This document shows positions 11,771 to 22,631 of a stretch of DNA of 64,000 bases, piece by piece. Origin of the DNA: Podaxis mareebaensis (taxonomy: Eukaryota; Basidiomycota; Agaricomycetes; Agaricales; Agaricaceae); the NCBI GenBank assembly GCA_018524725.1, contig JAEUWP010000316.1, positions 186,001-250,000 of the forward strand, in the 5' to 3' direction. A program made the position numbers and the translations under genes. The notes under the pieces are model-generated. The model was not told the DNA's origin. It saw only the letters and a list, made by a program, of their open reading frames with translations, and did no database searches. How positions within the stretch are numbered: position 1 is the stretch's first letter; each line of letters starts with the position of its first letter.

Positions 11771-12035
11771 TCCTTTTTTGATGGATGCCATGATGATCTA
11801 TGACCACAATCTTCCTTTTGACACCGGGCAAGCCAACCGCGATATTCAGAGCGCCTTTCGATCGCCGTCACCTCAATTCGGATTCAGACTCCATTCTAAC
11901 TGGTTCCTTCGACAAGCTACGAACCACCCTAGATGTGGACTCCTAATGCGTCACCGACTCAACGGGAGTACAATGTTCAGCGGCTTGTGGGACGACGTAT
12001 TGCCCGAGAAGAGTCCAAACCGGTTTTCCGTTTAG
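11724..12035 (+). pseudogene. Junction ORF: RIT1 exon-1 start fused to the tail of a DUF4203-like gene
   Basis: A 103-aa open frame crosses a rearrangement point at about 11840. Its first part contains MMIYDHNLPFDTGQANRD, the start of RIT1 exon 1. It then changes to a shifted-frame copy of the last exon of the DUF4203-like gene at 21255-22631, ending LNGSTMFSGLWDDV and SPNRFSV, the same C-terminus as the intact gene. Only about three bases (GAT) are shared at the junction. The frame that matches the native DUF4203-like protein is closed by a stop in this copy (near 11946). The ORF is probably an accident of the rearrangement, but it is open from ATG to stop. Confidence 0.7.
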
Positions 12036-12250
12036 AACAACCAACCTTTTTTTGCATACTTATGTACGTGCGAAAGTTTGTGGAGTGAAAAGGGCGGGTG
12101 CGATTTGGTTGTCATTGTCTTTTGGGTCCCGCTTGCCAAGTTCCTGGGGTTGCTGTTGTCGTGCTCATTCCTTTACTTTTATGAGACCCAATCTAAATTT
12201 CATTGGGTTCGTGCATAAGTTATCATTGTATTTATATGGACAAACAAATT

Positions 12251-14171
12251 TTATCCGCGGAGGGACTCAGTATGGTTACTGAATTGCCGATCTGCAGAGA
12301 CCTTGGATGTATGAGACGTCACTAAAGGCGTGAGCAGGGATTCGTTGACGCATTTGAGAGTTGCACGGGATGGCTTGGCTCGGGGTTCACTCTCGATTAT
12401 CCACTCCAAATGTATACGGATGGGCCGTCTGTCTGCCGCTGATGTAGAGGTCAGCATGATATGATATAACGAGCGCACCAGGCTCACCTCGTCTCCCTTC
12501 ACCATCCTCTAACCACTCTCCATCGTGATCAAAGAACATTTGTACAGCTACAACCCCCACGCCTACGCTCAGATCCAATCGCGTTCCGGGGACACCTCCA
12601 CACCCTTCAAAGACACACACCGTACTCGATGGGTTGGAGGACAGGTGAGATCGAATGAACGGGATGGTAGTTGAGAGGATGTTTTGTAGGAAGTGGGCGC
12701 CAGGTCTGGCTTTGGCTTTTGGTGTTGCATGAATATGCAACACGTTGCGAGTGGAAGTGGGATCAGTGCTTGGAGGACGATCGATAACGGTTTCACCAGA
12801 GTTGGTAAGAGGCGGAGAGAAGTCGACAACAATGTAAGCTGCCTGCGGATCGTTTGTGGCTTTTGAGCGAAGAGAGGCAAACAAGGTGTCGAGGTCAGAG
12901 GATGAAAACGAAGCGAGGAGGATGCGACCATTGACTTTTTGTATCGGCGTTACTGGCGGCATCTCAAGGGAGGTGGGTGACAGAGAGGAGGGTGGTGACG
13001 ATGGTGGTGAGAGGATGTGCTTGATCAAGTCCTCCAACTCAGCGCGAGGAGATGAGATGAGCTCTTGGCAGTGTTTCCAGAAGAGCTGTAGGGTCACACC
13101 CTGTACAAGAGAAAGGTCAATGTAAAGCTAATAACGTTAAGTGAGAAAGTACCATGCCCCATAACTCGTGGCCATCTCCAGATCCTTGAGCGTAGGCGTA
13201 CCCAGCTACACGCCTTTCCGTACTGGTGTCGACCCGTTTGGACGCGGATACGCAAATGATAGGAAGGAAGCGTAGCGACTCGGAGTTCTTACTGAGCACT
13301 GGAAAGGCCGTCGTAGAGGGTGTGATCCAGAAGGGACGAAGAGGCGCTCGGAGGTCCAGCGGGAGATCAAAGGAGGAATCCTACGGGCAGTTCCAGTTTG
13401 GCTGCGGGATACGGAAATTATCGGACTCACAGCCAAAGCTTCCATCCATCCACCCAGCTTCTCTGCGACCTGGTGATACTCCTGGGCACTGACTACGCCA
13501 GGTGGTGTGTACAACTCAATGTCCCAATCTGAGAATTGGTCACAGTGTCTACTGCGATGACAACGAATGAGTATTGCACGGTTGACGACAGCACATCGAA
13601 TCAGTACGGTCTTGGACAAGGCGTCCGGCACTCGTTTTCCAGCTCGAGTCGAATCCACGAGGATTATGCTCTGCGCCAACTTGAGTATCGTCTTCTGACA
13701 AAAAGGCAGGTTGTGCTCACCCGCATTCTTCGGCAATGAGAGGTAGCAGATGCAAGTTGGCCCTTTTTAGGTTGAAACCCCAGCTGCCGGTATGGCCATC
13801 CGTAGACTTGAGGTACGCGTGGGCATCGCTCGCCTAGAAATTTGGTCGTTCACGGACATTTGATGCCAGAAGCCCGGTGATAACTAACGAGGGCTGGGTC
13901 GGTGTACCAAGCACCGCAGCGCAAGTTCGCTATTTTCATGTCGAGGAGATATGCGTCAATCTAATATTCTACCTTCAATTGTGGCAAATGAGAACGCACG
14001 AAGGAGCTGGAAATCTGGGTAACAGCGATAGACATGATTCACGAAGGAGACGTCTTCCTTGATGGAATGTAGGCGGTTGTAGATATCTAGATACTCCTTC
14101 CGAAGAACAGCAACAGAGTCGCGGTTGGCTTGCCTGACGTCGAAAGGAAGATTGTAGCCGTAGATCATCAT
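12251..14171 (-). CDS. RIT1: Initiator tRNA 2'-O-ribosyl phosphate transferase, copy A (530 aa)
   Basis: RIT1 adds a phosphoribosyl group to position 64 of initiator tRNA-Met, which keeps it out of elongation. Seven exons join in frame: 14171-14000, 13929-13889, 13833-13721, 13668-13431, 13380-13153, 13100-12488 and 12438-12251. All boundaries have the same phase as in copy B. Motifs include DIYNRLHSI, NLRCGAWYTDP, KSTDGHTGSW, ILVDSTRAGKR, YTPPGVVS and RHMH-region-like HIHATPKAKA, then GTRLDLSVGVGVVAVQMFFD. The frame is intact, but conserved positions differ from copy B: TVLIR instead of TVPIW, RVPDAL instead of RMPDAL, AKPSR instead of ANPSR. The C-terminus is about 15 residues longer because the stop lies further on. 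An in-frame ATG at 14189 would add six residues. This may be an active second enzyme or an early pseudogene. Confidence 0.85.
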
Positions 14172-14189
14172 GGCATCTGCTGACATCAA

Positions 14190-14893
14190 AAAAGGAAATC
14201 CTGTTCCAGTGATGTAAATATAAACATATACATCCTACAGCACGTTCCGGCTCCAGGTGCTCAGGGGACGTGGTTCGACTCCCATGAATGTTGATGCATT
14301 CATTCATTTCTGGCGCGACAATAGCTTGAATTCATGGAACCTCGATGACTACGGCAAGACCAACGACTACGATCAATCAACGAAGACCCCCAAGGTCGTT
14401 GGCATGTTCACTCATACGAATGGATCTCTGGCATCAGGAAACGATACTGTCAACATCAGTTTCGTCCACTTCCCTGGAGCAGGTGCTTGCAGTTATCAAG
14501 TTGGCTAGTTGACTAAGGCATCCCGCATGTTATGTGGGGGAGATAATCTATGATAGGCATCGCCGAGATCAGACATCCTTGTAACAAGTTGGATCGTAGT
14601 GGTGCCGTATGCTCTGAGTGTATTCCTTTGCACTTCACAGAGTAACAGGATATGCCACGACTTGTGGGTAGCGAGTGTTCCCAATTGTTCGAATCGCAAA
14701 CGATCGAAGGCACTGGGCACTGGGTGGCTGGATGTGTCGAAAGAGAATGAAGCAACCGGTTTAGTACGGTTTTCGACACTGGCTTAAAGGACCTGTGCTA
14801 GGAGAACCCGTGGAACAGGCGTTAAACCGATACGTTGAATCCGAGAGTGGCCCTCAATGGAGCAGCATCGACAATTGGAAAGCCGCACTGAGC
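14190..14893 (-). repeat. Repeat R, copy 3 (inverted, internally deleted)
   Basis: Reverse-complement copy of R upstream of RIT1 copy A. Plus-strand frame 14297-14508 carries NSWNLDDYGKTNDYDQSTK and VVGMFTHTNGSLASGNDT, recalling the DMFDAV/VVGMFIH block of copies 1 and 4. It shares the internal deletion of copy 2 (junction at about 14312). Confidence 0.65.
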
Positions 14894-15291
14894 AGCAGTC
14901 CAGCAGTTTTCAAACTTCGAGCGTGAGGCTCGAGACTACGCCAGAGTGGATACTTAGTACTGAGTTCTGAGCCCTCCATACTTATTCCCCATCTTGAGAA
15001 CCAAGTACAGCCCCGCAACACAATATAGTACTTATATTCTATAAATGTCTATCGAAACGTCATCAGAGCCCCTCCCATTCTCCACCGTCTCATGGACACC
15101 TAGCTTCTATGCTGGTGCCACCCGAAGTTCTGGCACAAAACACTTCTCCGCCGGGACACTAGTGTGCCTTCCGTTGCATTTCTGAGGTTCTATCACTGCG
15201 TGGTCTTCCCATAGAGGGTCTGGGTCATATTTCTGTGGCCTCTTCCCTCCCAGGTCTTCCCATCGTCCACAACCCCCATCCCACCAGAATT

Positions 15292-17633
15292 ATGGGGAAC
15301 TCTTCTTCCACGATTCAAGCATACAACGAAAACATCAATGAAAATGTCAAAGAGGAGATCAGTGACACTGGCAATGAATTCTTTGCCTCACTCTTTGCTC
15401 CCGAGACTGTGAATCTCTTATTTTTCTCTTATCTCTCACCATGCTGATGGGAATTACTTAAGTTGTCCTCGCAGACCGCTGCCCTGGTTGGCCTAGTGGA
15501 TGATGTGACAGATATCCTCCCATTCAAACAGACAGTGTCGGGGGATACGATTGATGACCAGATGAGGAGAGGTGCCGATATGGTGTTTGCTAAATGTTTC
15601 GATTACTTGTATAGCGACCAGCCCGACCAATGCCACCCTCCTGGTGCAATTGGATTGCCAACGGTTACGAGCAGCCTCTGCAGCATCAGCACCCCAGTAG
15701 GCAACCAGGTCACAGAGTATATCCAGTCAGGTCCCTTTAGGTACGCTCTCATACTACACTACCAGAACATATCTTACAGTTTGGTCGCATATCAGCAAGT
15801 TGGATCTACCGACCTGGGTGGAACGTGAGGTCAATTCTTAAATATTCTCTAATATTTCAACAACATCATACCAGGTCAAGTGACTGTTGATTTGATTTAT
15901 ACCGTAACCAAACTCGTTAATGACAACGCAAAACCGACATGGGGTTTCGTACCTCTGAATCAAGCATACAATTCCACTGGCGGAGATCAAGACGACTGGA
16001 AATGCAATGCGATATTTCTATACGTAACCGGCGCTCTCACAAACGATGGCCTTCGTGCTGGTTTTTCCATGGCCTATTATCTGGGCGTGCGCACATATCC
16101 TTTTATAGCATTACTTTCTCGTAATCTTCGTTTCGAAAGGTATTTTTCAGAGTGCAGTCGGACATTAAGGGTCCCCGAGACTTGATCCGACACGATGCGT
16201 ACACCTCCGCTGCTCAGCTCTTTGGTGTGGCTACTCCAACTACTGATCAAGAATTATTGGACACGCTCAACCGAGGTGCACGTGGCTACTTTTTTGACGC
16301 ATTTGGCTTCGACTTTGGCTCAGTGCCGCCAGACTCGTGGTACGCCGAAGGCGTGTCCTCCGCGTATCTCAAGTCCAATGAACTGGATCATGACATATTC
16401 GTGGCGGACTTCAATCGGGATTACCTGAGGACCGTATTAGAGCAATACCTGTTCAGGTATGTTTCTAATATGTTGTTATTCAATCTGAGAATTCCATGCA
16501 CCTGTTTAACTAGTGGACTTGATGTGCCAATTGCGTCGATCAAGGATAAGGCCCTCGAGGATTTCGTCGATTTATTGGTCAACGTCTTCCCTGAGACATC
16601 TCAAATCGGCCGGACCAACAGTAACAGCGACAAGCTCTACATGCCTGCGGATCCTACCCTTAACCCGATCCGCCAGAAGAGTATCATCTTAACGTTCTAC
16701 ATATGGATGGAGAACTCTGTTGGCACCATGGCTCCTGTGGTATACACATTTATCCAAACCGTAAGCCACAATCCACATGCAACAATTCCAGCAATTCATT
16801 TGGAAAATCAGATGTTCTATGAGGAAGTCCCAGCAGAGCAAAGAGCGGTGCAACGTCTCTTCCAAATTCTCTGTGATAAAATACTTGAGGAACTCCAGGT
16901 AACCCACGCCGTCACTCGTAGAGTTATATTCTCTTTAACAAATGCATATACAGAGACCACCTTCGTCGGACGCAGACCTACTCAGTCTAAAGGACATGCT
17001 ATTCGAGTATGCCGGTCGAAAGTTTGAAACCAACTTCGGCTTTGCCTACAATGGAAACCAAACCAGTCCTCCTGACCTGAGACCCGGAGGCGCTGTCCGA
17101 GGTTATGAGGAACTCTTCCATATAGGCCATTCCCCGGCTGCAGTTCAGGAGGTCGAGGATTGGCTCAATGCAGAGGTCTTCTTGTACGTCCACATTGTCA
17201 CCTTGCACGTGCGTCCATTGCTGATAGTTCTACCATGTGTAATAGGAAGGATAGCCTTGCATTCCCCGCATTCGCAAACAGTACGTACACACATGTCCCC
17301 GTATTTGTAATATCGTTCTCACTCCCCTCGAGATAAAATATGGGAGAAAATACGTGATGACGTGGTTGAATTTGCCAAGACAACTACAGCTGACAATTGG
17401 CTGCACGAATTCAATAGCGCCCTCTACTTGGACCCGGAAGGAGGAACAAACATTAAACAGTACTCACAATATGTGTATGCAGTTGGTGAGTTGGAGCTCG
17501 ATGGTGCGAAGGTGACCCGAGTGTTCGTCTGTTATCTCGGGGTGCGTGAAATATTCTCATGTGTCGGTTGTCCGAAGCTATGGTGAGGACTAAAAACTCG
17601 CAGGTCTTTTGTGGAACCATGCAGACGACTTAG
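15292..17633 (+). CDS. Unknown protein with N-myristoylation signal, paralog 2 (589 aa)
   Basis: Same eleven-exon plan as paralog 1: 15292-15408, 15475-15740, 15780-15817, 15875-16086, 16158-16456, 16514-16760, 16812-16898, 16954-17183, 17246-17280, 17333-17541 and 17604-17633. The 589-aa product starts MGNSSSTI, again a good N-myristoylation signal. No disabling change is seen. Most blocks are nearly identical to paralog 1, but exon 6 differs sharply: VNVFPETSQIGRTNSNS faces VEVAPEGSTVVNWFSTSI, and FYIWMENSVGTMAPVV faces GNISWQGFARVAIQ. Exon 5 has smaller hot spots (RGARGYFFDAFG/QGASDYFHMMFG). Intron 6 (16761-16811) is 51 nt and has no stop in frame here, unlike in paralog 1, so its retention would add 17 residues. 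Function unknown. Confidence 0.75.
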
Positions 17634-17929
17634 AAATTAACAAGGTACTACATCGTCTTGAGCTGATCTGGAACCACCGGTACTTGTCAACAATGTCTGG
17701 CCTCACCTAAAGGATGCGAATGTATTTTAGCAGTTTTTCATCCAGTCAAATGTGCTTATATTTTCCTGCTCAACGTGTGTATGCTATTCATTAACCATGA
17801 CACGATATAATTGGCGGGAACCAAGTGGCTTGGACCGCTCTTCCGGGTAACCTTTCGTTCCTGTTGGGCGGTACTGGTGATAGGCCCAACAGAAGGTTTC
17901 AGGCCTCTTGGTGCGGCTTTCCAGCCGTC

Positions 17930-19060
17930 GGTGCTGCTCCATTGAGGGTCACTTGCATCCCCTCAATTCAGCATATCAATTCAACGCCTGTTCCATGGGC
18001 TCTCCTAGCATTGATCCTTTAAGCCAGCATCTTAAGATTGTACCGAATCGGTTTCTTCGTTCTCCTTCGACGCATCATCTAGCCACCCAGTGCCCAGTGC
18101 CTTCGATTGTTTTGCAATTCGAACGGTTGGGGACACTGCCTACTCAAGTCGCAGCTACCCTATTACTCTGTGAGGCGCAAAGGAATTCATTCAGAGCATA
18201 CGATACGGCCACGATTAGACTTGCCACAAGAATGTCTGATCTCAATGGTGCCTACCAGAGGTTATCCTCCTCCGCATAGAGAACATATAGGACGGCTTAG
18301 TCAACTGGCCAACTTGATGACTGCGAGCACTTACTCTGGAGGAGTGAATGAAGCTGATGTCGACAGTATCGTTTCCTGATGTCAGGGATCCATACGTATG
18401 AATGAACATACCAACGACCTTGGCGGTCTTCGTTAATCCATTGCAGTAGGTCTTCTCATAGTCATCGACATTCCATGAATTTAAGACATCGTCGTCCGCG
18501 CCAGGGAGCTTGCACTTGACAGCGTCAAACATATCCTGGTGGATGGAAGGATCTAGGAGCAGGAGGAGCTTTAAACAAAAGAATTAAGTTTTGACGGGCA
18601 GGAGTTTGCTGTCCTGCATGGGCAAGGGCTTATTCCTGCACAATAAGGTATTCGTGAATCATCAGTACGTGGAAGGGAGTGTCCACGTAAATTCGACATA
18701 CGTGGAAAGAGTGGTATCATCCGGTTCCATATCCTTTCGCCATTCGGATCTTGGAGTTCGCCCGCTTGCTCGTTTGTGCAGAGTGGTATTCCAGAAACAA
18801 GCCCCTCGGGACTCGTGGCCTCGTCCATGAGTTCGTATTTATATTTATTATAGAACTGGTCGCGGCCACAGCGATCAAGGAGGTTTATAAGCCTTCTGTA
18901 CTACGCCAGAAGGAGGAAACGCTGGTGCGCGAGCTTTTGTTTTGTGTGGCATGTAGTCGCAGCGTCAGGATGCATGAAAGCATCAGCACCCATGGGAGTC
19001 GAACTACATCCCCTGAGCACCTGAAGTATGATGTAGGTACATATTTATGTTTCCATCGCT
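17930..19060 (+). repeat. Repeat R, copy 4 (full length)
   Basis: Full-length copy lying between unknown paralog 2 and RIT1 copy B. Minus-strand frames hold DMFDAV(K)CKLPGADDDVLNS with VVGMFIHTYGSLTSGNDT (18242-18532), and YKYELMDEATSPEGLVSG with IPLCTNEQAGELQDPN (18571-18860). The frames break at different places from copy 1, as expected for a gene decaying independently in each copy. Confidence 0.7.
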
Positions 19061-19096
19061 GGAACGGGATTTCCTTTTCGATGTCAGCAGACGCCC

Positions 19097-20979
19097 ATGA
19101 TGATCTACGACCACAATCTTCCTCTCGACGCCAAGCAAGCCAATCGCGATTCCCTTGCTGTCCTTCGAAAGGAATCTCTAGATATCTATAACCGCCTGCA
19201 TTCCATTGAGGAGGACATCTCCTTCGTGAACCATGTCTATCGCTGTTATCCAGATTTCCCGCTCCTTCGTGCGCTTTCATTTGCCACAATTCGAGGCGGA
19301 ACATTAGACTGACGCATATTTTCTCAAAAATAGCGAACCTGCGCTGTGGTGCTTGGTATACAGACCCAATCCTCGTCAGTTGTCGTCGTGCTTTTGGCAC
19401 CAGATGTCCATAAACGACTAAAATTCTAGGCGAGCGATGCCCACGCGTACTTCAAGTCTACCGATGGCCATACCGGCAACTGGAGTTTCAACCTAAGAAG
19501 GGCCAACCTGCATCTGCTACCCCTCATTGCCGAAAAATGCGGGTGAGCTCAACCCACTCTTTTTTCTCAGCAGAAGACACTCAAGTTTGCGCATAGTGTA
19601 ATCCTCGTGGATTCGACTCGAGCTGGAAAACGAATGCCGGACGCCTTGTCCAAGACCGTACCGATTTGGTGTGCCGTCGTCAACCGTGCAATACTCATTC
19701 GCCGTCATCGCAGTAGACACCGCGACCAATTCTCAGACTGGGACATTGCGTTATACGCACCACCTGGAGTCGTCAGTGCTCAGGAGCACCATCAGATTGC
19801 GGAAAAGTTGGGTGGATGGGCGGAAGCTTTGGCTGTGAGTCCGACGGTTTCCATACCTCTTAGTCAAACTTGAACTGTCCTGTAGGATTCCTCCTTTGAT
19901 CTCCCGCTGGACCTCCGAGCGCCCCTTCGTCCTTTCTGGATCACACCCTCAACGACGACCTTCCCAGTGCTCAGTAAAAACTCCGAGTCACTACCCTTCC
20001 TTCCTATCGTTTGCGTATCCGCGTCGAAACGGGTCGACACCGGTACGGAAAGGCGTGTAGCTGGGTACGCTTACGTTCAAGGATCTGGAGATGATCATGA
20101 ATTATGGGGCATGGTACGTCCTCACTTAGCATTATCAGCTTTACGTTGACCTTTCTCTTGTACAGGGTATGACTCCACAACTCTTCTGGAGACACCGTCA
20201 AGAGCTCATCTCATCTCCCCGTGCCGAGTTGGAGAACTTGATCAAGCGCATCCTTTCATCATCGTTATCATCACCCTCCTCTCCGTCACTTACCTCCCTT
20301 GAGATGGCACCGGTAAGGCCGATACAAAAAATCAATGGTCGCATCCTCCTCGCCTCGTTTTCATCTTCTAACCTCGACACCTTGGTGGCCTCTCTACGCT
20401 CAAAAGTCACAAAGGAGCCACAGGCAGCTTACATTGTCCTCGACTTCTCTCCGTCTCCTATCAACTCTGATAAAACCGTTATTGATCTTCCAAATATTAA
20501 TCACACCTCTGCTTACAACGTGTTGCATATTCATGCAACACCAAAAACCAAAGCTAAACCTGACGCCCACTTCCTACAACACACCCTTCCAACCGCCATC
20601 CCGTTCATTCAGTCTCACCTGTCCTCCAACTCATCGAGTAGGGTGTGTATCTTTGAAGGGTGTGGAGATGACCCCGGGACGCGATTGGATCTGAGCATAG
20701 GCGTGGCGGTTGTAGCCGTACAAATGTTCTTTGATCAGAATGGAGAGTGGTTAAGAGATGGAGAAAGGAGACAAGGTGAGCTTAACGTCTTTGTTCTCAG
20801 ATGTATCATGTCATGCTGACCTCTCTCCGTCAGTAACTGACAAAAAGGCTATCCGTACGCGCTTGGAATGGATAATTGAAAGCGAGCCTCGAGCTAATCC
20901 GTCCCGTGCAACTCTCAAACGTGTCAACGAATTCCTGCTCACGCCTTTTGTGATGTCTCATACATCCAAGATCTGCTGA
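19097..20979 (+). CDS. RIT1: Initiator tRNA 2'-O-ribosyl phosphate transferase, copy B (515 aa)
   Basis: Seven exons join exactly in frame: 19097-19268, 19334-19374, 19430-19542, 19597-19834, 19886-20113, 20166-20775 and 20834-20979. The introns are 51-65 nt. The 515-aa product is the usual length for Rit1, the cytosolic enzyme that ribosylphosphorylates A64 of initiator tRNA-Met so that it is used only for initiation. Conserved blocks in order: RKESLDIYNRLHSI, LRCGAWYTDP, YFKSTDGHTGNWSFNLRRAN, ILVDSTRAGKRMPDALSKTV then PIWCAVVNRAI, ALYAPPGVVSAQEHHQI, HIHATPKTKA, GTRLDLSIGVAVVAVQMFFD, and the C-terminal EPRANPSRATLKRVNEFLL. This is the best-preserved copy and most likely the functional one. 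It lies tail to tail with the DUF4203-like gene. Confidence 0.93.
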
Positions 20980-21254
20980 TCGGCCAGTCAGTGGTCATAC
21001 TAAATCCCTCCGCGGATAAAATTCGCTTGCCCATATAAATACAATGATAACTTATGTACGCCTCCAATAAAACTTAAAGATTGGGTATCATAAAAGTAAA
21101 GGAACGAACATGACAACAACAACCGGCCCCAGGAACATCTCTGTCAGGTTCCGCCTTGGCAAGCGGGACTCAAAAGACAATGGCAACCAAAGCGCACCCG
21201 CCCTTCTCACTCCACAAACTTTCGCACGTACATATGCAAGAAAGGTTGATTGTT

Positions 21255-22631
21255 CTAAACGGAAAACCGGTTCGGACTCTTCTTGAATAATACGCCGTCC
21301 CACATGCCGCTGAACATTGTACTCCCGTTGAGTCGGTGACGCATCAGGAGTCCACGTCTAGGGTGGTTTGTGGGTTCTCCGTCAAAGGAACTGTTTAGAA
21401 TGGAGTCTGAATCCGAATTGAGGTGGCGGCGATCGAAGGGTGCTTTGAATATCCGGTGTTGAGCATATGCAAGAATAGGTCTTTATGAAGGGGATGGAAT
21501 GGAAGAATGATGAGTCACACAGCGGATGCAAAGATAGAAAGGGGTAGGGATCTGCGTACATCAGTGCGAGAGAAACGCCCAGAAGTATTTGAGTGGTTGT
21601 TGATGGCTTGTAGCCTTTTGTCATGACATCCTATGACAGCGTGTATGAGCACATTGAGAAAGATAAGAGACAAAATTGTACTCACGACTATATGCGAAGA
21701 ATTTCTATCGAAAAGAAAGATTAAACCACTGCCCATCCCGGCTTGTTTGTGCAGGATGAGGTCCACCCCTAGGGTGGACAGGAAAGTGCCAGTAGCGGCA
21801 CAGGAGAAAAGCTAGAATGTGATAACAGGAAGACGCGACGCGTCAGTTCTTCTTGATTGAGATGGTTTGATGATGATGAGTGAACTTACAATACCACTCC
21901 TCTGATACCTTGCCCACGCGATCCATACCCCGCCCAAAATCCCCAGGACAGAGATGATCACCCAAGCCAACGCGTACCCGCCTCCACTCCCATCATCGCC
22001 AACAGGAAACAACAACCCAGACCGCATCAGCATCAGTCGTACACCAACACTCAGGCCACCCAAAACCCCCAACGAAACTATTCCTGCGATCCTGCCAATC
22101 TCAAAACATCCAAAGAAGAATCCAGCAGCGAAGAACGCAAGAACGAGAATCGTGAGGAATATATCTGCAATTCCCGTGGCACTCATGGTGTTGACAAATG
22201 CTGCCCAAGCTGAAAATTCGTTAGAAAATGAAGGTAATTGGGGAAGGAAGTGATGACTCACAGACGACAGCAGCAGCAAGACCAATGCCCACGCCTGTTG
22301 TCACCCGCCACCCTCTGAAACCCACTAAGGACAATGGGACTCCCACAACCAGCGTGAATGCCATCCATATTATTGCAGGTGCGTCAAGCCCATTGCCGCC
22401 TCCATCTGTCGCAGGGCCTTGGGGCACAGGTTCCAGGGTAACAGGATTGAATGCTTGGAGCGTTCCCGTAAACGTATTGTTTTTGAGTATATATCGGTCG
22501 CGTGGGTGAAGGTGGACAGAATTCGGGGACAGAGAAGTATAAGGAAGAGGAGTTGCCAGAACACAGGAAATTGTGACAATTTGCATGAGACATAGCAGGA
22601 GAAGCCGCGAGACTGTGGCTCGCGTCCACAT
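21255..22631 (-). CDS. DUF4203-like (TMEM198-type) seven-helix membrane protein (370 aa)
   Basis: Five exons: 22631-22262, 22209-21890, 21811-21686, 21630-21560 and 21480-21255, with introns of 52, 78, 55 and 79 nt. The 370-aa protein has a cleavable signal peptide (about residues 1-26, LLLLCLMQIVTISCVLA), then an N-terminal luminal stretch with an N-glycosylation site (NNTF). About seven membrane spans follow (about residues 90-290). The pattern GFFFGCFEIGRIAGIVSLGV, LGGLSVGVRLMLMRSG, ISVLGILGGVWIAW and TFLSTLGVDLIL is the glycine-rich, evenly spaced helix arrangement of the DUF4203/TMEM198 family. The cytosolic tail ends LNGSTMFSGMWDGV and SPNRFSV. Function in fungi is not known to me. A decayed copy of the last exon lies at 11845-12035. 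Confidence 0.8.

Larger units (their letters stand above)
11845..14893 (-). repeat. Inverted repeat arm A (RIT1 + R + DUF4203 tail)
   Basis: This 3-kb segment is the reverse complement, with divergence, of about 17920-21450. In order it holds the end of the DUF4203-like gene, its 3' flank, a complete RIT1 (copy A) and repeat R (copy 3), which ends with AGCCGCAC at about 14893. In the other arm RIT1 and the DUF4203-like gene also lie tail to tail, so the unit was copied whole and inverted. Confidence 0.85.
15010..19110 (+). repeat. Large direct repeat, right copy
   Basis: Counterpart of 8150-11770 in the same orientation, holding the unknown gene (paralog 2), its 3' flank, full-length R (copy 4) and the start of RIT1 copy B. 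The stretch 14894-15009, between R copy 3 and this repeat, is not found elsewhere in the window. It contains a small 6-bp hairpin, TCGAGC-GTGAG-GCTCGA, near 14920-14936. Confidence 0.85.

Noticed and set aside
14240..14300. GGTTCGACTCC strings at the RIT1-side end of every R copy, suggesting a tRNA T arm
   Set aside because: The five-base stem is not complementary, and the differences between copies are not compensatory. It is just part of the repeat.
5961..21450. A transposable element as the cause of the duplications
   Set aside because: No transposase or reverse-transcriptase motif, terminal repeats or target-site duplications were seen at the junctions. Unequal exchange and inversion explain the copies better.
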